64,000 nt of DNA from JACMQX01 sp040385105 (lineage in GTDB: Bacteria; Pseudomonadota; Gammaproteobacteria; Burkholderiales; Burkholderiaceae_C): the NCBI GenBank assembly GCA_040385105.1, contig JAZKHY010000005.1, positions 9,822 through 73,821 on the forward strand, read 5' to 3'. This document shows, piece after piece, positions 1-9,210 of the stretch. The notes under the pieces are model-generated. The model was not told where the DNA came from and made no database searches. It saw only the letters and a list, made by a program, of their open reading frames with translations. Each line of letters starts with the position of its first letter. Positions within the stretch are counted from its first letter, which is position 1. Position numbers and translations under genes: made by a program.

Positions 1-1
1 G

Positions 2-2434
2 GAGACAGCGCCGCTGCCGCCCATGTCCGTGGTGCGCGGCGCCGACGAACCGCTCGCGCGGCTGCAGGACCACATCCGCAACACCCAGCACCGCGTGCTG
101 CTGCTGGCCGAAAGCGACGGCCGGCGCGAAAGCCTGCTGGACTTCCTGCGCGCCAGCCACCTGTCGCCGCCGGCCTTCGATTCGCTGGAGGAGTTCCAGC
201 ACAGCGATGAAAAAGTCGGCATTGCCACGTCCGGGCTCAACACCGGCTTCAGCTGGGTTGGGCAGGGCATCGACTTCGTCACCGAGACCGAGCTCTTCGC
301 CGCAGGGCCGACCACGCGCCGGCGCAAGAAGCAGGAGCAGGTCAGCGACGTCGAGGCACTGATCAAGGACCTGAGCGAGCTGAACGTCGGCGACCCGGTG
401 GTGCACAGCGCGCATGGCATCGGCCGCTACCGCGGGCTGGTCAACCTCGACCTGGGCCAGGACTTCAACCCCGATGGAACGCCTGCAGTCCAGGAGTTCC
501 TGCACCTCGAATACGCTGACAAGGCCACGCTGTATGTGCCCGTCAGCCAGTTGCACCTGATCAGCCGCTACACCGGCGTGAGCGCCGAGGAGGCACCGCT
601 GCACCGCCTGGGCTCCGGCCAGTGGGAGAAGGCCAGGCGCAAGGCGGCCGAGCAGGTGCGCGACTCCGCCGCCGAGCTGCTCAACATCTATGCCCGCCGC
701 GCGGCGCGCGAGGGCCATGCCTTCCGCTACTCGCCGCAGGACTACGAAACCTTCGCAAACGACTTCGGCTTCGATGAAACAGCCGACCAGCGCGCCGCCA
801 TCCATGCCGTGATCCAGGACATGATCTCGCCGCGCCCGATGGACCGCCTGGTTTGCGGCGACGTCGGCTTCGGCAAGACCGAGGTCGCATTGCGCGCCGC
901 CTTCATCGCCGTCACGGGTGGCAGGCAGGTGGCCTTCCTCGCGCCCACCACGCTGCTGGCCGAGCAGCACTACCAGACGCTGGTGGACCGCTTCAGCAAA
1001 TGGCCCGTGAAGGTGGCGGAGGTGTCGCGCTTCCGCTCGGGCAAGGAGATCACGGCGTCGATCAAGGGCATTGCCGACGGCAGCGTGGACATCGTTGTCG
1101 GCACACACAAGCTGCTGTCGGAGTCCACGAAGTTCAAGAACCTCGGTTTGCTGATCATTGACGAGGAACACCGCTTCGGCGTTCGCCACAAGGAGGCGAT
1201 GAAGGCGCTGCGCGCCGAGGTTGATGTGCTCACGCTCACCGCCACGCCGATCCCGCGTACGCTGGGCATGGCGCTGGAAGGCCTGCGCGACCTCAGCGTG
1301 ATCGCTACCGCGCCGCAGCGACGCCTGGCCATCAAGACCTTCGTGCGCAACGAGGGCAACGGCGTGATCCGCGAAGCCGTTCTGCGCGAGCTCAAGCGCG
1401 GCGGGCAGATCTACTTCCTGCACAACGAGGTCGAGACCATCCAGAACCGGCGCGAGCGGCTCGAGACGCTTCTGCCCGAGGCCCGCATCGCGGTGGCCCA
1501 TGGCCAGATGCCCGAGCGCGAGCTGGAGCGTGTGATGCGTGACTTTGTGGCCCAGCGCTACAACGTGCTGCTCTGCTCGACCATCATCGAAACCGGCATC
1601 GACGTGCCGACGGCCAATACCATCGTCATCAGCCGCGCCGACAAGTTCGGCCTGGCGCAGCTGCACCAGCTGCGCGGCCGCGTGGGCCGCAGCCACCACC
1701 AGGCCTATGCCTACCTGATGGTGCCCGACAAGGAAAGCCTGACCAAGCAGGCCAGCCAGCGGTTGGACGCCATCCAGCAGATGGAAGAACTCGGCTCCGG
1801 CTTTTACCTGGCGATGCATGACCTGGAGATCCGCGGCGCCGGTGAGGTGCTGGGCGAGAACCAGAGCGGCAACATGCTGGAGATCGGCTTCCAGCTGTAC
1901 AACGAGATGCTGTCGGAAGCGGTGCGCTCGCTCAAGGAAGGCAAGGAGCCCGACCTGTTGAGCCCGCTGAACGTCACCACCGAGATCAACCTGCACGCCC
2001 CCGCTCTGCTGCCGAACGACTACTGCGGCGATGTGCACCTGCGCCTCTCGTTCTACAAGAAGCTGGCCACCGCAAAGAACACCGACCAGATCGACGCCCT
2101 GCTGGAAGAAATTGTCGACCGCTTCGGCAAGCTGCCGCCGCAGGCCCAGACCCTCATCGACGTGCACCGCCTGCGGGCGATCGCCAGGCCCTATGGCGTG
2201 GTCAAGGTCGATGCCGCGCCCGGTGTCATCCACATCACCTTCCGCAAGAACCCGCCATTCGACCCGATGCGCATCATCGAGATGGTGCAGAAGAACAAGC
2301 ACATCCGCCTGGCGGGCAACGAGAAGCTGCGCATCGAGCGCGAGCTGAAAGAGCCCAAGGACCGCGCGCAGATGGTTCGCGATGTACTGCGCGGTCTCGG
2401 AAAACCCACGACCCAGGAAGCAACACCTGCATGA
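2..2434 (+). CDS. mfd: Transcription-repair coupling factor Mfd, 5' end outside the window
   Basis: Mfd is an ATP-driven DNA translocase that removes stalled RNA polymerase and recruits UvrA. The reading frame is open to the left edge, so the roughly 350 N-terminal residues (UvrB-like part) are missing and the ATG at 23 is internal. Seen in order are the RNA-polymerase-interacting (CarD-like) domain around 380-560 (NVGDPVVHSAHGIGRYRG), a superfamily 2 helicase core with Walker A GDVGFGKTE near 860, the DEEH box near 1160 and TATPIPRTL near 1236, the second RecA lobe with GRVGRSHHQAYAYL near 1675, and the C-terminal TRCF domain after about 1980. The stop overlaps the serB start by four bases, so the two are co-translated. 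Identity is certain; only the true start is unseen. Confidence 0.97.
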   Translation, partial: ETAPLPPMSVVRGADEPLARLQDHIRNTQHRVLLLAESDGRRESLLDFLRASHLSPPAFDSLEEFQHSDEKVGIATSGLNTGFSWVGQGIDFVTETELFAAGPTTRRRKKQEQVSDVEALIKDLSELNVGDPVVHSAHGIGRYRGLVNLDLGQDFNPDGTPAVQEFLHLEYADKATLYVPVSQLHLISRYTGVSAEEAPLHRLGSGQWEKARRKAAEQVRDSAAELLNIYARRAAREGHAFRYSPQDYETFANDFGFDETADQRAAIHAVIQDMISPRPMDRLVCGDVGFGKTEVALRAAFIAVTGGRQVAFLAPTTLLAEQHYQTLVDRFSKWPVKVAEVSRFRSGKEITASIKGIADGSVDIVVGTHKLLSESTKFKNLGLLIIDEEHRFGVRHKEAMKALRAEVDVLTLTATPIPRTLGMALEGLRDLSVIATAPQRRLAIKTFVRNEGNGVIREAVLRELKRGGQIYFLHNEVETIQNRRERLETLLPEARIAVAHGQMPERELERVMRDFVAQRYNVLLCSTIIETGIDVPTANTIVISRADKFGLAQLHQLRGRVGRSHHQAYAYLMVPDKESLTKQASQRLDAIQQMEELGSGFYLAMHDLEIRGAGEVLGENQSGNMLEIGFQLYNEMLSEAVRSLKEGKEPDLLSPLNVTTEINLHAPALLPNDYCGDVHLRLSFYKKLATAKNTDQIDALLEEIVDRFGKLPPQAQTLIDVHRLRAIARPYGVVKVDAAPGVIHITFRKNPPFDPMRIIEMVQKNKHIRLAGNEKLRIERELKEPKDRAQMVRDVLRGLGKPTTQEATPA

Positions 2435-3156
2435 GCAACCCCATGACCCAACCCACCGAAATCTCCCCCGGCCTCGTCATCCAGCGCTTCACGCCGCCCC
2501 TGAAGCTCAAGGCCTTCAAACTTGTTGCATTCGACATGGACTCCACGCTGATCAACATCGAATGCGTGGACGAGATCGCCGATGCCGCCGGCCGCAAGGC
2601 CGAGGTGGCAGCGATCACCGAGGCCGCCATGCGCGGCGAGATCGCCGACTACAAGGAAAGCCTGCGCCGCCGCGTGGCCCTGCTCAAGGGTGTGACGGTG
2701 GCGCACATGGAAGAGGTTTACAACAACCGCCTGCAGCTCAACCCCGGCGCGGCAGAACTCGTGGCGGCCTGCAAGAAAGCCGGCATGAAGGTGCTGCTGG
2801 TCAGCGGCGGCTTCACCTTCTTCACCGACCGCGTGCGCGACCGCCTCGGCATCGACTTCACCCGCTCCAACCTGCTGGGCATCAAGGATGGCGTGCTCAC
2901 CGGCGAGATGGTGGACCAGCCCTGGGGCGACATCTGTGACGGCAGCGAAAAGCGCATCATGCTGCTGGAAACCTGCGACGCGCTGGGCATCAAGCCGTCC
3001 GAGGCCATCGCCATGGGCGATGGCGCGAACGACCTGCTGATGATGGGTGTGGCCGGCCTGTCGGTGGCCTACCACGCCAAACCCAAAGTACGCGAACAGG
3101 CGATGGTGGCCATCAACGCCGGCGGCCTCGACCGCCTGCTCGAAGTATTTGCCTGA
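2431..3156 (+). CDS. serB: Phosphoserine phosphatase SerB
   Basis: Catalyses the last step of serine synthesis, hydrolysing L-3-phosphoserine to serine in the cytoplasm. The 241-residue protein is a HAD-superfamily phosphatase. The nucleophile motif FDMDSTLI lies at residues 34-41 (Asp35 nucleophile, Asp37 acid/base), motif II is in LLVSGGFTFF, and motif III/IV in AMGDGANDLLMM. Length fits the SerB form without the long N-terminal ACT domain. The start overlaps the mfd stop (ATGA); an alternative ATG lies four codons downstream. The mfd-serB coupling is common in Comamonadaceae, from general knowledge. Confidence 0.95.
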   Translation: MSNPMTQPTEISPGLVIQRFTPPLKLKAFKLVAFDMDSTLINIECVDEIADAAGRKAEVAAITEAAMRGEIADYKESLRRRVALLKGVTVAHMEEVYNNRLQLNPGAAELVAACKKAGMKVLLVSGGFTFFTDRVRDRLGIDFTRSNLLGIKDGVLTGEMVDQPWGDICDGSEKRIMLLETCDALGIKPSEAIAMGDGANDLLMMGVAGLSVAYHAKPKVREQAMVAINAGGLDRLLEVFA

Positions 3157-3159
3157 CGC

Positions 3160-5919
3160 CTAGACCAGGCGTGCCGCCTCGGCCTCCAGACGCACCGTAA
3201 ACGTCGTCCCTTCGCCTGCCACGCTCTTCACCGAGATCGTCCCGCCATGCGTCTCGACGGCGTTTTTCACGATGGCCAGGCCCAGCCCCGTGCCCTGGAT
3301 CGCCCCCACATTGCTGGCCCGGTGGAATGACTCGAACAGGTGCGGTATCTCGTCGGCCGGAATGCCGATGCCCTGGTCGGACACCTCGAACACCACCTGG
3401 CCCAGGTTCAGGTAAACCTTGAACATCACTTCACCGCCCTGCGGCGAATACTTGAGCGCGTTTGACAGCAGGTTGCTGAAGATGTGGCGCAGCAGCTTCT
3501 CGTCGTATTCGCCGGGCTCCAGGTCACGTGCGATGTCCACCGCCACATGGCAGGCCGACTGCGGCTGCTGGGTCCGCGCTTCGGCCACCAGCTCGTAGCA
3601 CAAGGCCCGCAGGTCCAGCGGCGCCGGGCTGAACTCCAGCATGTGCGCCTCGGCCTTGCCCAGCAGCAGCACGCGGTCCATCATGCGCGTCATGCGCTGG
3701 ACACCCGAGGCAATGCTGTCCAGCACCTCAAGCTTCTCGTCGTCGGGCAGCCTGTCGCCATAGTGGCGCAGCACCTCCTCGGCCGACAGGATGCCGGCCA
3801 GCGGAGTGCGGAACTCATGGCTGGTCATGGCCACGAAGCGCGTGCGCAGCTCGTTCAGGGCCTTCTGCTGCTCCAGCGCCTCGCGCGTCTCTTCTTCAGA
3901 TTTCTTGCGGTCGGTGATGTCCAGGAAGGTCCAGATCACGCCGGAGTCCGGGTCGTGCGGCCGGATGCAGCTGCCGGCCATCTGCACCCAGAAGGTCTCG
4001 CCGTTCGCGCGGCGGAACAGCCTCTCGTCGATGTAGCTGCCGTCGCGGATGAGCATGGCGCGCGCCAGCAGGCCAAAGCGCTCCCACTCCTCCACGCTCA
4101 CATGGATGTAGGCAGAAGTCTGGCCGATCAGGTCCTCGCGCTTTTGCCCCAGCATCTGCGCAAACTTGTGGTTGACCCAGACATGCCGACGTGCCACCGA
4201 CAGCACGATGCCCACGAGCGCGGTGTTGAGGATGGCCTCGCGCTCGGACGATGTCCGCTGCAGTTCCTCCTCCAGCTGCTTGCGGCGGGTGATGTCCATG
4301 ATGCCCCACACCGTGCCCTGTGACAGGTCGCGCAGGCTCACGGCCTTGCCCGACAGGAAGACCCAGATGGGCGTGCCGTCGATCCTGCGCATCTGGATCT
4401 CGACCTGGTACACCTCGCCCTTGCGGATGGCTGCCGCCACCTCACCACCTACCTTGAGGTAAGCGTCGCGCGAGGGGTAGAACGGCTCAAGCGAATTGAA
4501 CTGCTGCGCATCACGCGGCACGCCGAATATCTGGAACATGGCCTGGTTGGCCCAGCGGAAACGACCTTCAGGCGTCAGAAAGGCAATACCCACCAACGAA
4601 CTCTCCAGGATGGTCTCGCGCTCCTCCAGCACGGCGCGGTAGCGTTCCTGCGATTCGCTCAGCGCCTCGACCATCGCATGCTCGGCCTCGATGCGCGCCT
4701 GCGCCTGCTCCTTCTCGGCGCGCGAGACATTGATGCGGTCAGCCAGCGCGAACGACAGCAGGATCATTTCCAGCGCCGAGCCGATCAGCAGTGCATTGGA
4801 GGTGAAGCGGTTGGACGGCAGCACGCCGGTGTTGTGCAGCGCCAGCGTGACCACGCCCATCAGCAGCACCGCCCACGCCGTGAGGAAGTAGCGTGCGCCC
4901 GGGTGGCCGCGCCGCACGCTCAGCACCCCGGCCACCACCAGCGCCGTCACGGTGAACACCGCCAGCACCGTCACCATCCAGGACGACACCGCATACGGCA
5001 GGCCCAGCGCGGCAGCCACCGCCAGCGCCCAGCCGGCCTTCAGCAGCTTCATCAGCAGGTCAAGCCGCGGCATTTCAGTGGCACTGGCAAGAAAGGCCCG
5101 TGCAAACCACACGCCGAACACCGCCGCTACCGCCATGCCGGTGGGCGGCGCCACGCCGTTCCACCATGTCTGGCCGGGCCAGAGGAATTGCCCGCCCAGG
5201 CCGGTGAGCGCGGCCTGCGCCAGGGCCATGCCGCCGGCAAATGCCACATAGATCAGGTAGTTGCGGTCGCGCACCGAGAAGAACAGCAGCAGGTTGTAAG
5301 CCAGCAGCCCGATCAGCAGCCCGAAGTACAGGCTCAGCAGCGAATACTCGGCCTGGTCGTGCGCCCAGAGCGCCGCGGGCTGCCAGAGCCTCACCGGCGC
5401 CGACACCGTACCCTGCGACTCCAGCCGCAGGTAGAGCGTGGCCGGGCCGGGCTGCAGCGTCACCGGCATCACATGGTTGCGGTGCTGGACTTTGCGCGAT
5501 GCGAAGGGCAGCGCGTCGCCGCCGCTTTGCCGCGCGAACGCACCGTCCGCGCCCGGCGCATACAGGTCCACACGGTCCAGCGGCGGGTAGGCCAGCTCCA
5601 GCATCCAGTCGCGCGGCGCGCCTGCCTCCACGAGAAGGTTCACCCGAAGCCAGATCGCAGAATTCGTGAGGCCGAAATTGGCGCCGGGGCTGGCAGGCGC
5701 AACCGGCTTGAACTGCGCCTGCGCCGCCGGAGCGGTGACGTCGGAAAGGCCCAGCTTGCCTGACGGGTCCTCCAGCCAGCTGAAGCTGCGCGACAGCGCA
5801 TGGCTGTCGGCCGGGCCGATGGCCAGCACGCCCTGGTCCTGCGCCTGTGTCTGCGCCTGTACCGGCAGCAAGACTGCCGCTGCAAGCACCAGCGCAGCCA
5901 GGATGCGGATCCAGATCAT
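3160..5919 (-). CDS. 7TMR-DISM sensor histidine kinase with two PAS domains
   Basis: A 919-residue membrane sensor kinase. It has a signal peptide (cut near VQAQTQA), an extracellular 7TMR-DISMED2-type sensing domain (about 35-175), seven membrane helices of the 7TMR-DISM type (about 185-395), a coiled coil, and two PAS/PAC modules (about 430-545 and 555-670). The kinase core follows: the phospho-accepting His is His701 in SHEFRTPL, with N box NLLSNALKYSP, G1 DQGIGIPADE and G2 GTGLGLAIV. No receiver domain is fused, so a separate response regulator is expected, but none is adjacent. Its ATG overlaps the stop of the PhoD-like gene upstream by four bases, so the two are one transcription unit. 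7TMR-DISM domains in other proteins bind carbohydrates or other small ligands; the ligand here is unknown. Confidence 0.9.
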   Translation of the reverse strand: MIWIRILAALVLAAAVLLPVQAQTQAQDQGVLAIGPADSHALSRSFSWLEDPSGKLGLSDVTAPAAQAQFKPVAPASPGANFGLTNSAIWLRVNLLVEAGAPRDWMLELAYPPLDRVDLYAPGADGAFARQSGGDALPFASRKVQHRNHVMPVTLQPGPATLYLRLESQGTVSAPVRLWQPAALWAHDQAEYSLLSLYFGLLIGLLAYNLLLFFSVRDRNYLIYVAFAGGMALAQAALTGLGGQFLWPGQTWWNGVAPPTGMAVAAVFGVWFARAFLASATEMPRLDLLMKLLKAGWALAVAAALGLPYAVSSWMVTVLAVFTVTALVVAGVLSVRRGHPGARYFLTAWAVLLMGVVTLALHNTGVLPSNRFTSNALLIGSALEMILLSFALADRINVSRAEKEQAQARIEAEHAMVEALSESQERYRAVLEERETILESSLVGIAFLTPEGRFRWANQAMFQIFGVPRDAQQFNSLEPFYPSRDAYLKVGGEVAAAIRKGEVYQVEIQMRRIDGTPIWVFLSGKAVSLRDLSQGTVWGIMDITRRKQLEEELQRTSSEREAILNTALVGIVLSVARRHVWVNHKFAQMLGQKREDLIGQTSAYIHVSVEEWERFGLLARAMLIRDGSYIDERLFRRANGETFWVQMAGSCIRPHDPDSGVIWTFLDITDRKKSEEETREALEQQKALNELRTRFVAMTSHEFRTPLAGILSAEEVLRHYGDRLPDDEKLEVLDSIASGVQRMTRMMDRVLLLGKAEAHMLEFSPAPLDLRALCYELVAEARTQQPQSACHVAVDIARDLEPGEYDEKLLRHIFSNLLSNALKYSPQGGEVMFKVYLNLGQVVFEVSDQGIGIPADEIPHLFESFHRASNVGAIQGTGLGLAIVKNAVETHGGTISVKSVAGEGTTFTVRLEAEAARLV

Positions 5920-7499
5920 GCCCTCTCCACCACGGGACGCCCCGCCTGCACCGCAAATCGCGCCAGCGTCTGCACGCCGCTGCCCTGCTGGGTCACGTCA
6001 TTCACCACACGCAAGGTGGTGGTGAGCTGGCCCGGCGTGAATTCGGCTATGCCATAGCCCTTGCCGACCGCGTCGGCGAAGGTGAAGTGCGGGTTCTCCG
6101 CCAGCCGCTCCGGGATTTTTTCATTGCCGCCGGACGAACGCGAGGTGATGCTGGTGCCGCAGAACTCCACACCCAGCGCCGGGCTGCCCTCCACCGCATA
6201 GTCGGCCTTGACATGGCCGACCCAGTTTTCGTGAACGTCGCCGCCCAGCAGCACCGGGTTGGCCACGGAATGGCGGCGCAGCGAGTCTGTCAGCCGCGTG
6301 CGGGCGACGGGGTAGCCGTCCCAGCCGTCATTCCAGAAAAAGCGCTGCGGGCCCGCCCGGAAGTCACGCCGGCCAAACAGCGACTGCTGCCCCAGCACGC
6401 TCCAGGTGGCGTCCTTGTTGGCGGCCAGGGTCTCGTCCAGCCAGCGCTCCTGCCGCTCGCCGAGCATGCTGCGGGCCGGGTCGTTCCACTGCGGGCAGGT
6501 GTCAGGGTCGAGCGAGCTTGAGCCGGGCTTGCCGTCGCGCGAGCAGGCCTGCAGGTCCTTGTACTGGCGCGCATCCAGCAGGCAGACCGACGCGAGCCGG
6601 CCAAACCGCACCTGGGTATGCACCCGCATCTCGGCACCCGCCGCCAGCCCCGTCACGGCCTGCGTCAGTGCCGAGGCCCGCAGCGGCATGTGTTCGTAGT
6701 ACGCCTGGTAGGCGGCAGCACGGCGGGCGGCAAAGCTGACCACCGGCTGCCCGCTGTTGCCTTCGTTCAGCCCGGCATAGTCGTTCTGCACCTCGTGGTC
6801 GTCCCAGGTCACGAGCCAGGGGCAGGCCGCATGGATGGCCTGCAGGTCCGCGTCGCCCTTGTAATGGGCGTAGCGCTGCCGGTAGCTGTCCAGCGACTGG
6901 GCCCAGCCGCCGAAAACCGAACGCACCGCCTGGGTGGCGCCCGGGTATTCATAGATGTAGTCGCCCAGGAACAGCACCGCATCAGGGTTCTCCTCGCGCA
7001 TGTGGCGCCAGGCGCTGAACCAGCCGTGCTCCCAGCGCTGGCACGATGCATAGGCCAGGCGCAGCCTGCGCGCCATGGCCTGCGGCTCGGGAAAGGTGCG
7101 GGTGCGACCGGTGGTGCTGACCGCATCGCCCGTCATGAAGCGGTAGAAATACCAGCGGTCCGGCTCAAGGCCGGCCGCCTCCACATGCACCGAATGGGCC
7201 AGCTCATGCACTGCCTGCGACTGGCCGCTGCGCGCGATGCGGGTGAACTGCTCGTCATGCGCCACCTCCCAGCGCACCGTCACAGGCTTGCGGTCCATGC
7301 CGAAAATGCCGGGCAGGGCCAGGCGCGTCCACAGCACCACCGAATCATGGGCCGGGGAACCGCTGGCCACGCCCAGCGTGAACGGGTTGCTGCCGGTACG
7401 CAGCTGGCTCCAGGCACTGCGCGGCAGCCAGACGGTGGATGCGCCCGCTGCCGCGAGCTTCAGCAGGCGGCGGCGGTCATGGAAGGCATTGGCTCGCAT
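5916..7499 (-). CDS. PhoD-family alkaline phosphatase/phosphodiesterase, Tat-exported
   Basis: A metallophosphatase of the PhoD family, expected in the periplasm. The N-terminus has a twin-arginine signal (HDRRRLLKLAAAGAS), so export of the folded enzyme by Tat is likely. The PhoD N-terminal domain (GVASGSPAHDSVVLWTRLA) is followed by metal-site motifs: YASCQRWEHG, FLGDYIYEYPG, TWDDHEVQNDY, LLDARQYKD and LGGDVHENWVGH. These match the known Ca/Fe-type PhoD active site. I chose the ATG at 7499, directly before the Tat signal; an in-frame start at 7550 would add 17 residues. The gene overlaps the 7TM kinase downstream, an unusual pairing that hints at linked phosphate-ester scavenging and sensing. 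Confidence 0.9.
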   Translation of the reverse strand: MRANAFHDRRRLLKLAAAGASTVWLPRSAWSQLRTGSNPFTLGVASGSPAHDSVVLWTRLALPGIFGMDRKPVTVRWEVAHDEQFTRIARSGQSQAVHELAHSVHVEAAGLEPDRWYFYRFMTGDAVSTTGRTRTFPEPQAMARRLRLAYASCQRWEHGWFSAWRHMREENPDAVLFLGDYIYEYPGATQAVRSVFGGWAQSLDSYRQRYAHYKGDADLQAIHAACPWLVTWDDHEVQNDYAGLNEGNSGQPVVSFAARRAAAYQAYYEHMPLRASALTQAVTGLAAGAEMRVHTQVRFGRLASVCLLDARQYKDLQACSRDGKPGSSSLDPDTCPQWNDPARSMLGERQERWLDETLAANKDATWSVLGQQSLFGRRDFRAGPQRFFWNDGWDGYPVARTRLTDSLRRHSVANPVLLGGDVHENWVGHVKADYAVEGSPALGVEFCGTSITSRSSGGNEKIPERLAENPHFTFADAVGKGYGIAEFTPGQLTTTLRVVNDVTQQGSGVQTLARFAVQAGRPVVERA

Positions 7500-7629
7500 G
7501 CGGGGTATTTGAACCGAAAACCCTGACAGCGGCGCGGTCGGGCGCAACAAATAGCATCGCCGCCGGTGCGCAGGGCCAAACCCGCGTCGATAGAATGCAA
7601 CGCAGCCTTTTCAACCCACGGAAGATCTC

Positions 7630-8478
7630 TTGTCAGACCGCCTCAACGTCCTGCCCCAGTACCTCATGCCAAAGCAGGCGCTGACGTCGTTCGGCGGCAT
7701 GGTTGCCTCGGCCCGTGCAGGCGAGCTGACTACGCGGCTGATCCGCTGGTTTGTCGGCAAGTACGGCGTCGACATGGCCGAGGCCGAGAACCCGGACATC
7801 GCCAGTTACGCCAGCTTCAACGAATTCTTCACCCGCGCGCTGAAACCGGGCGCCCGCCCGCTGGCCGATGCCGACCTGATCTGCCCGGTGGATGGTGCCA
7901 TCAGCCAGTTTGGCCCCATCAGCCGCGACCAGATCTTCCAGGCCAAGGGCCATCACTACTCCACCACGGCGGTGGTCGGCGGCGATGCCGCGCTCGCAGC
8001 CCGCTTTGAGGACGGGCACTTCGCCACGCTGTACCTCAGTCCGCGTGACTACCACCGGATCCACATGCCCTGCGCCGGCCGTCTGGTGCGGATGATCCAT
8101 GTGCCGGGCGAGTTGTTCTCTGTCAACCCGACGACGGCGCGCGGCGTGCCCGGGCTGTTCGCGCGCAATGAGCGGGTTGTCTGTGTATTTGACGGGGAGC
8201 AAGGCCCGTTCGTGCTGATCCTCGTCGGCGCGACCATCGTCGGCAGCATGGCCACGGTGTGGCACGGCATCGTCAACCCGCCGCGGCCCGGCACGCTGCG
8301 CGAATGGCACTATGCGGACAAGCCGGTGGAACTGGCCCAGGGCGAGGAGATGGGCCGTTTCCTGCTCGGCTCCACCGTTGTGATGCTGTTCCCCAAGGGT
8401 CCGCTGGCCTTCAATGCCGCGTGGGCACCCGGCGGCGCGATCCGGCTGGGCGAAAAAATGGCTACCCGCCAGGGGTAG
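7630..8478 (+). CDS. psd: Phosphatidylserine decarboxylase proenzyme
   Basis: Converts phosphatidylserine to phosphatidylethanolamine at the inner membrane. The 282-residue proenzyme carries the self-cleavage motif as LLGSTVVMLFPKG; Ser248 would become the pyruvoyl prosthetic group of the small alpha chain. Other family motifs include CPVDGAISQFG and YLSPRDYHRIHMP. The start codon is TTG (7630), chosen because SDRLNVLPQYLMPKQ is the typical beginning of the family and no nearby ATG fits. The divergent phosphatase gene leaves a gap of about 130 bp that must hold both promoters. Confidence 0.95.
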   Translation: MSDRLNVLPQYLMPKQALTSFGGMVASARAGELTTRLIRWFVGKYGVDMAEAENPDIASYASFNEFFTRALKPGARPLADADLICPVDGAISQFGPISRDQIFQAKGHHYSTTAVVGGDAALAARFEDGHFATLYLSPRDYHRIHMPCAGRLVRMIHVPGELFSVNPTTARGVPGLFARNERVVCVFDGEQGPFVLILVGATIVGSMATVWHGIVNPPRPGTLREWHYADKPVELAQGEEMGRFLLGSTVVMLFPKGPLAFNAAWAPGGAIRLGEKMATRQG

Positions 8479-8534
8479 CCAGATTCATTGCTGATCAGGG
8501 AGAGCGGCTCAATGAGCCGGTTCAAGGTGCCGGC

Positions 8535-9017
8535 TTACTGCGCCGGAGGCGTCGGGATCGTCAGGATGACCGGCGACGCAGTCTGCGGCTCGATGCGCAC
8601 CGGCTGGTTCGGGTCAGCAGGCACCGAAATCACTTCGACTTCCTTGATCACACCGCCGCCGGCAACACTGCCTGCAGCGCCGCCATAGCCAAGCACACGG
8701 GCTTCACAGGCGACGCGGTCGGTACCGTTGAGCACGTTGCAGCGGGCCAGGGCATTTGCCGTGAGGTCGCCGGTGGTGTCCAGCTTGCCGCTGCGCTTTT
8801 CGGCGGCGGCATTGTTGGCTTCTTTCAGGCAGGTCGCCTGGTCTTGCTGGGTGCGGCCGGTCAGGCAGGCATTGCGCTCGCTCTGTGTATTGCCGGTGGC
8901 GTCGATGCCGGTGTCACCGGTGGGTGTGACCTGGGCGAATGCCGAGCCCATCGACAACAGGGCGGCAATGCCGGTCATGGCAAGGGTCTTGCGCAGCTGG
9001 AAGGTTTTGGTATTCAT
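8535..9017 (-). CDS. Secreted protein of unknown function
   Basis: A 160-residue protein with a clear signal peptide (hydrophobic stretch MTGIAALLSMGSAFA, cut after FAQ), so it should be periplasmic or secreted. The mature part has four cysteines in ACLTGRT, TCLKEA, RCNVLNG and ACEARV, spaced so that two disulfides are possible. The C-terminus is Pro-rich. I do not recognise the family. It is transcribed away from the luciferase-like gene; a palindrome at 9126-9143 lies in the shared promoter region. Confidence 0.75.
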   Translation of the reverse strand: MNTKTFQLRKTLAMTGIAALLSMGSAFAQVTPTGDTGIDATGNTQSERNACLTGRTQQDQATCLKEANNAAAEKRSGKLDTTGDLTANALARCNVLNGTDRVACEARVLGYGGAAGSVAGGGVIKEVEVISVPADPNQPVRIEPQTASPVILTIPTPPAQ

Positions 9018-9125
9018 CTGGGAACTCCTGGGCGTTGGTGAACGATGGAGCCAGTTTAGGAACGCAGGCCTGCGGCGGATGCCAGCGCTTGCGCCCCCTT
9101 GGCCCGGTCAAACGGCGCGCCCGGG

Positions 9126-9143
9126 TGTAGGACGCGGCCTGCA
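9126..9143. promoter_or_regulatory. TGTAGG-N6-CCTGCA palindrome (GacA-like response-regulator box)
   Basis: An 18-bp 6-6-6 palindrome with one mismatched position. It lies in the divergent region between the secreted-protein gene (start 9017) and the luciferase-like gene (start 9211). Its architecture resembles the GacA/UvrY recognition element TGTAAG-N6-CTTACA. A perfect version of the same box occurs at 21843-21860. Binding is inferred. Confidence 0.35.
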
Positions 9144-9210
9144 AACCCGCTTGCCCCTTGTGGTTGTTCAACCTGCCCCAAGCTCTGGGGTCCAGAACCC
9201 ACAGAACAAG

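Noticed and set aside
4678..5763. 361-codon plus-strand frame
   Set aside because: Antisense to the 7TM histidine kinase; composition (Arg/His/Gln-rich) is that of a shadow of a GC-rich gene.
8728..9210. Upstream extension of the luciferase-like gene
   Set aside because: It is antisense to the secreted-protein gene; the family N-terminus begins at 9211.
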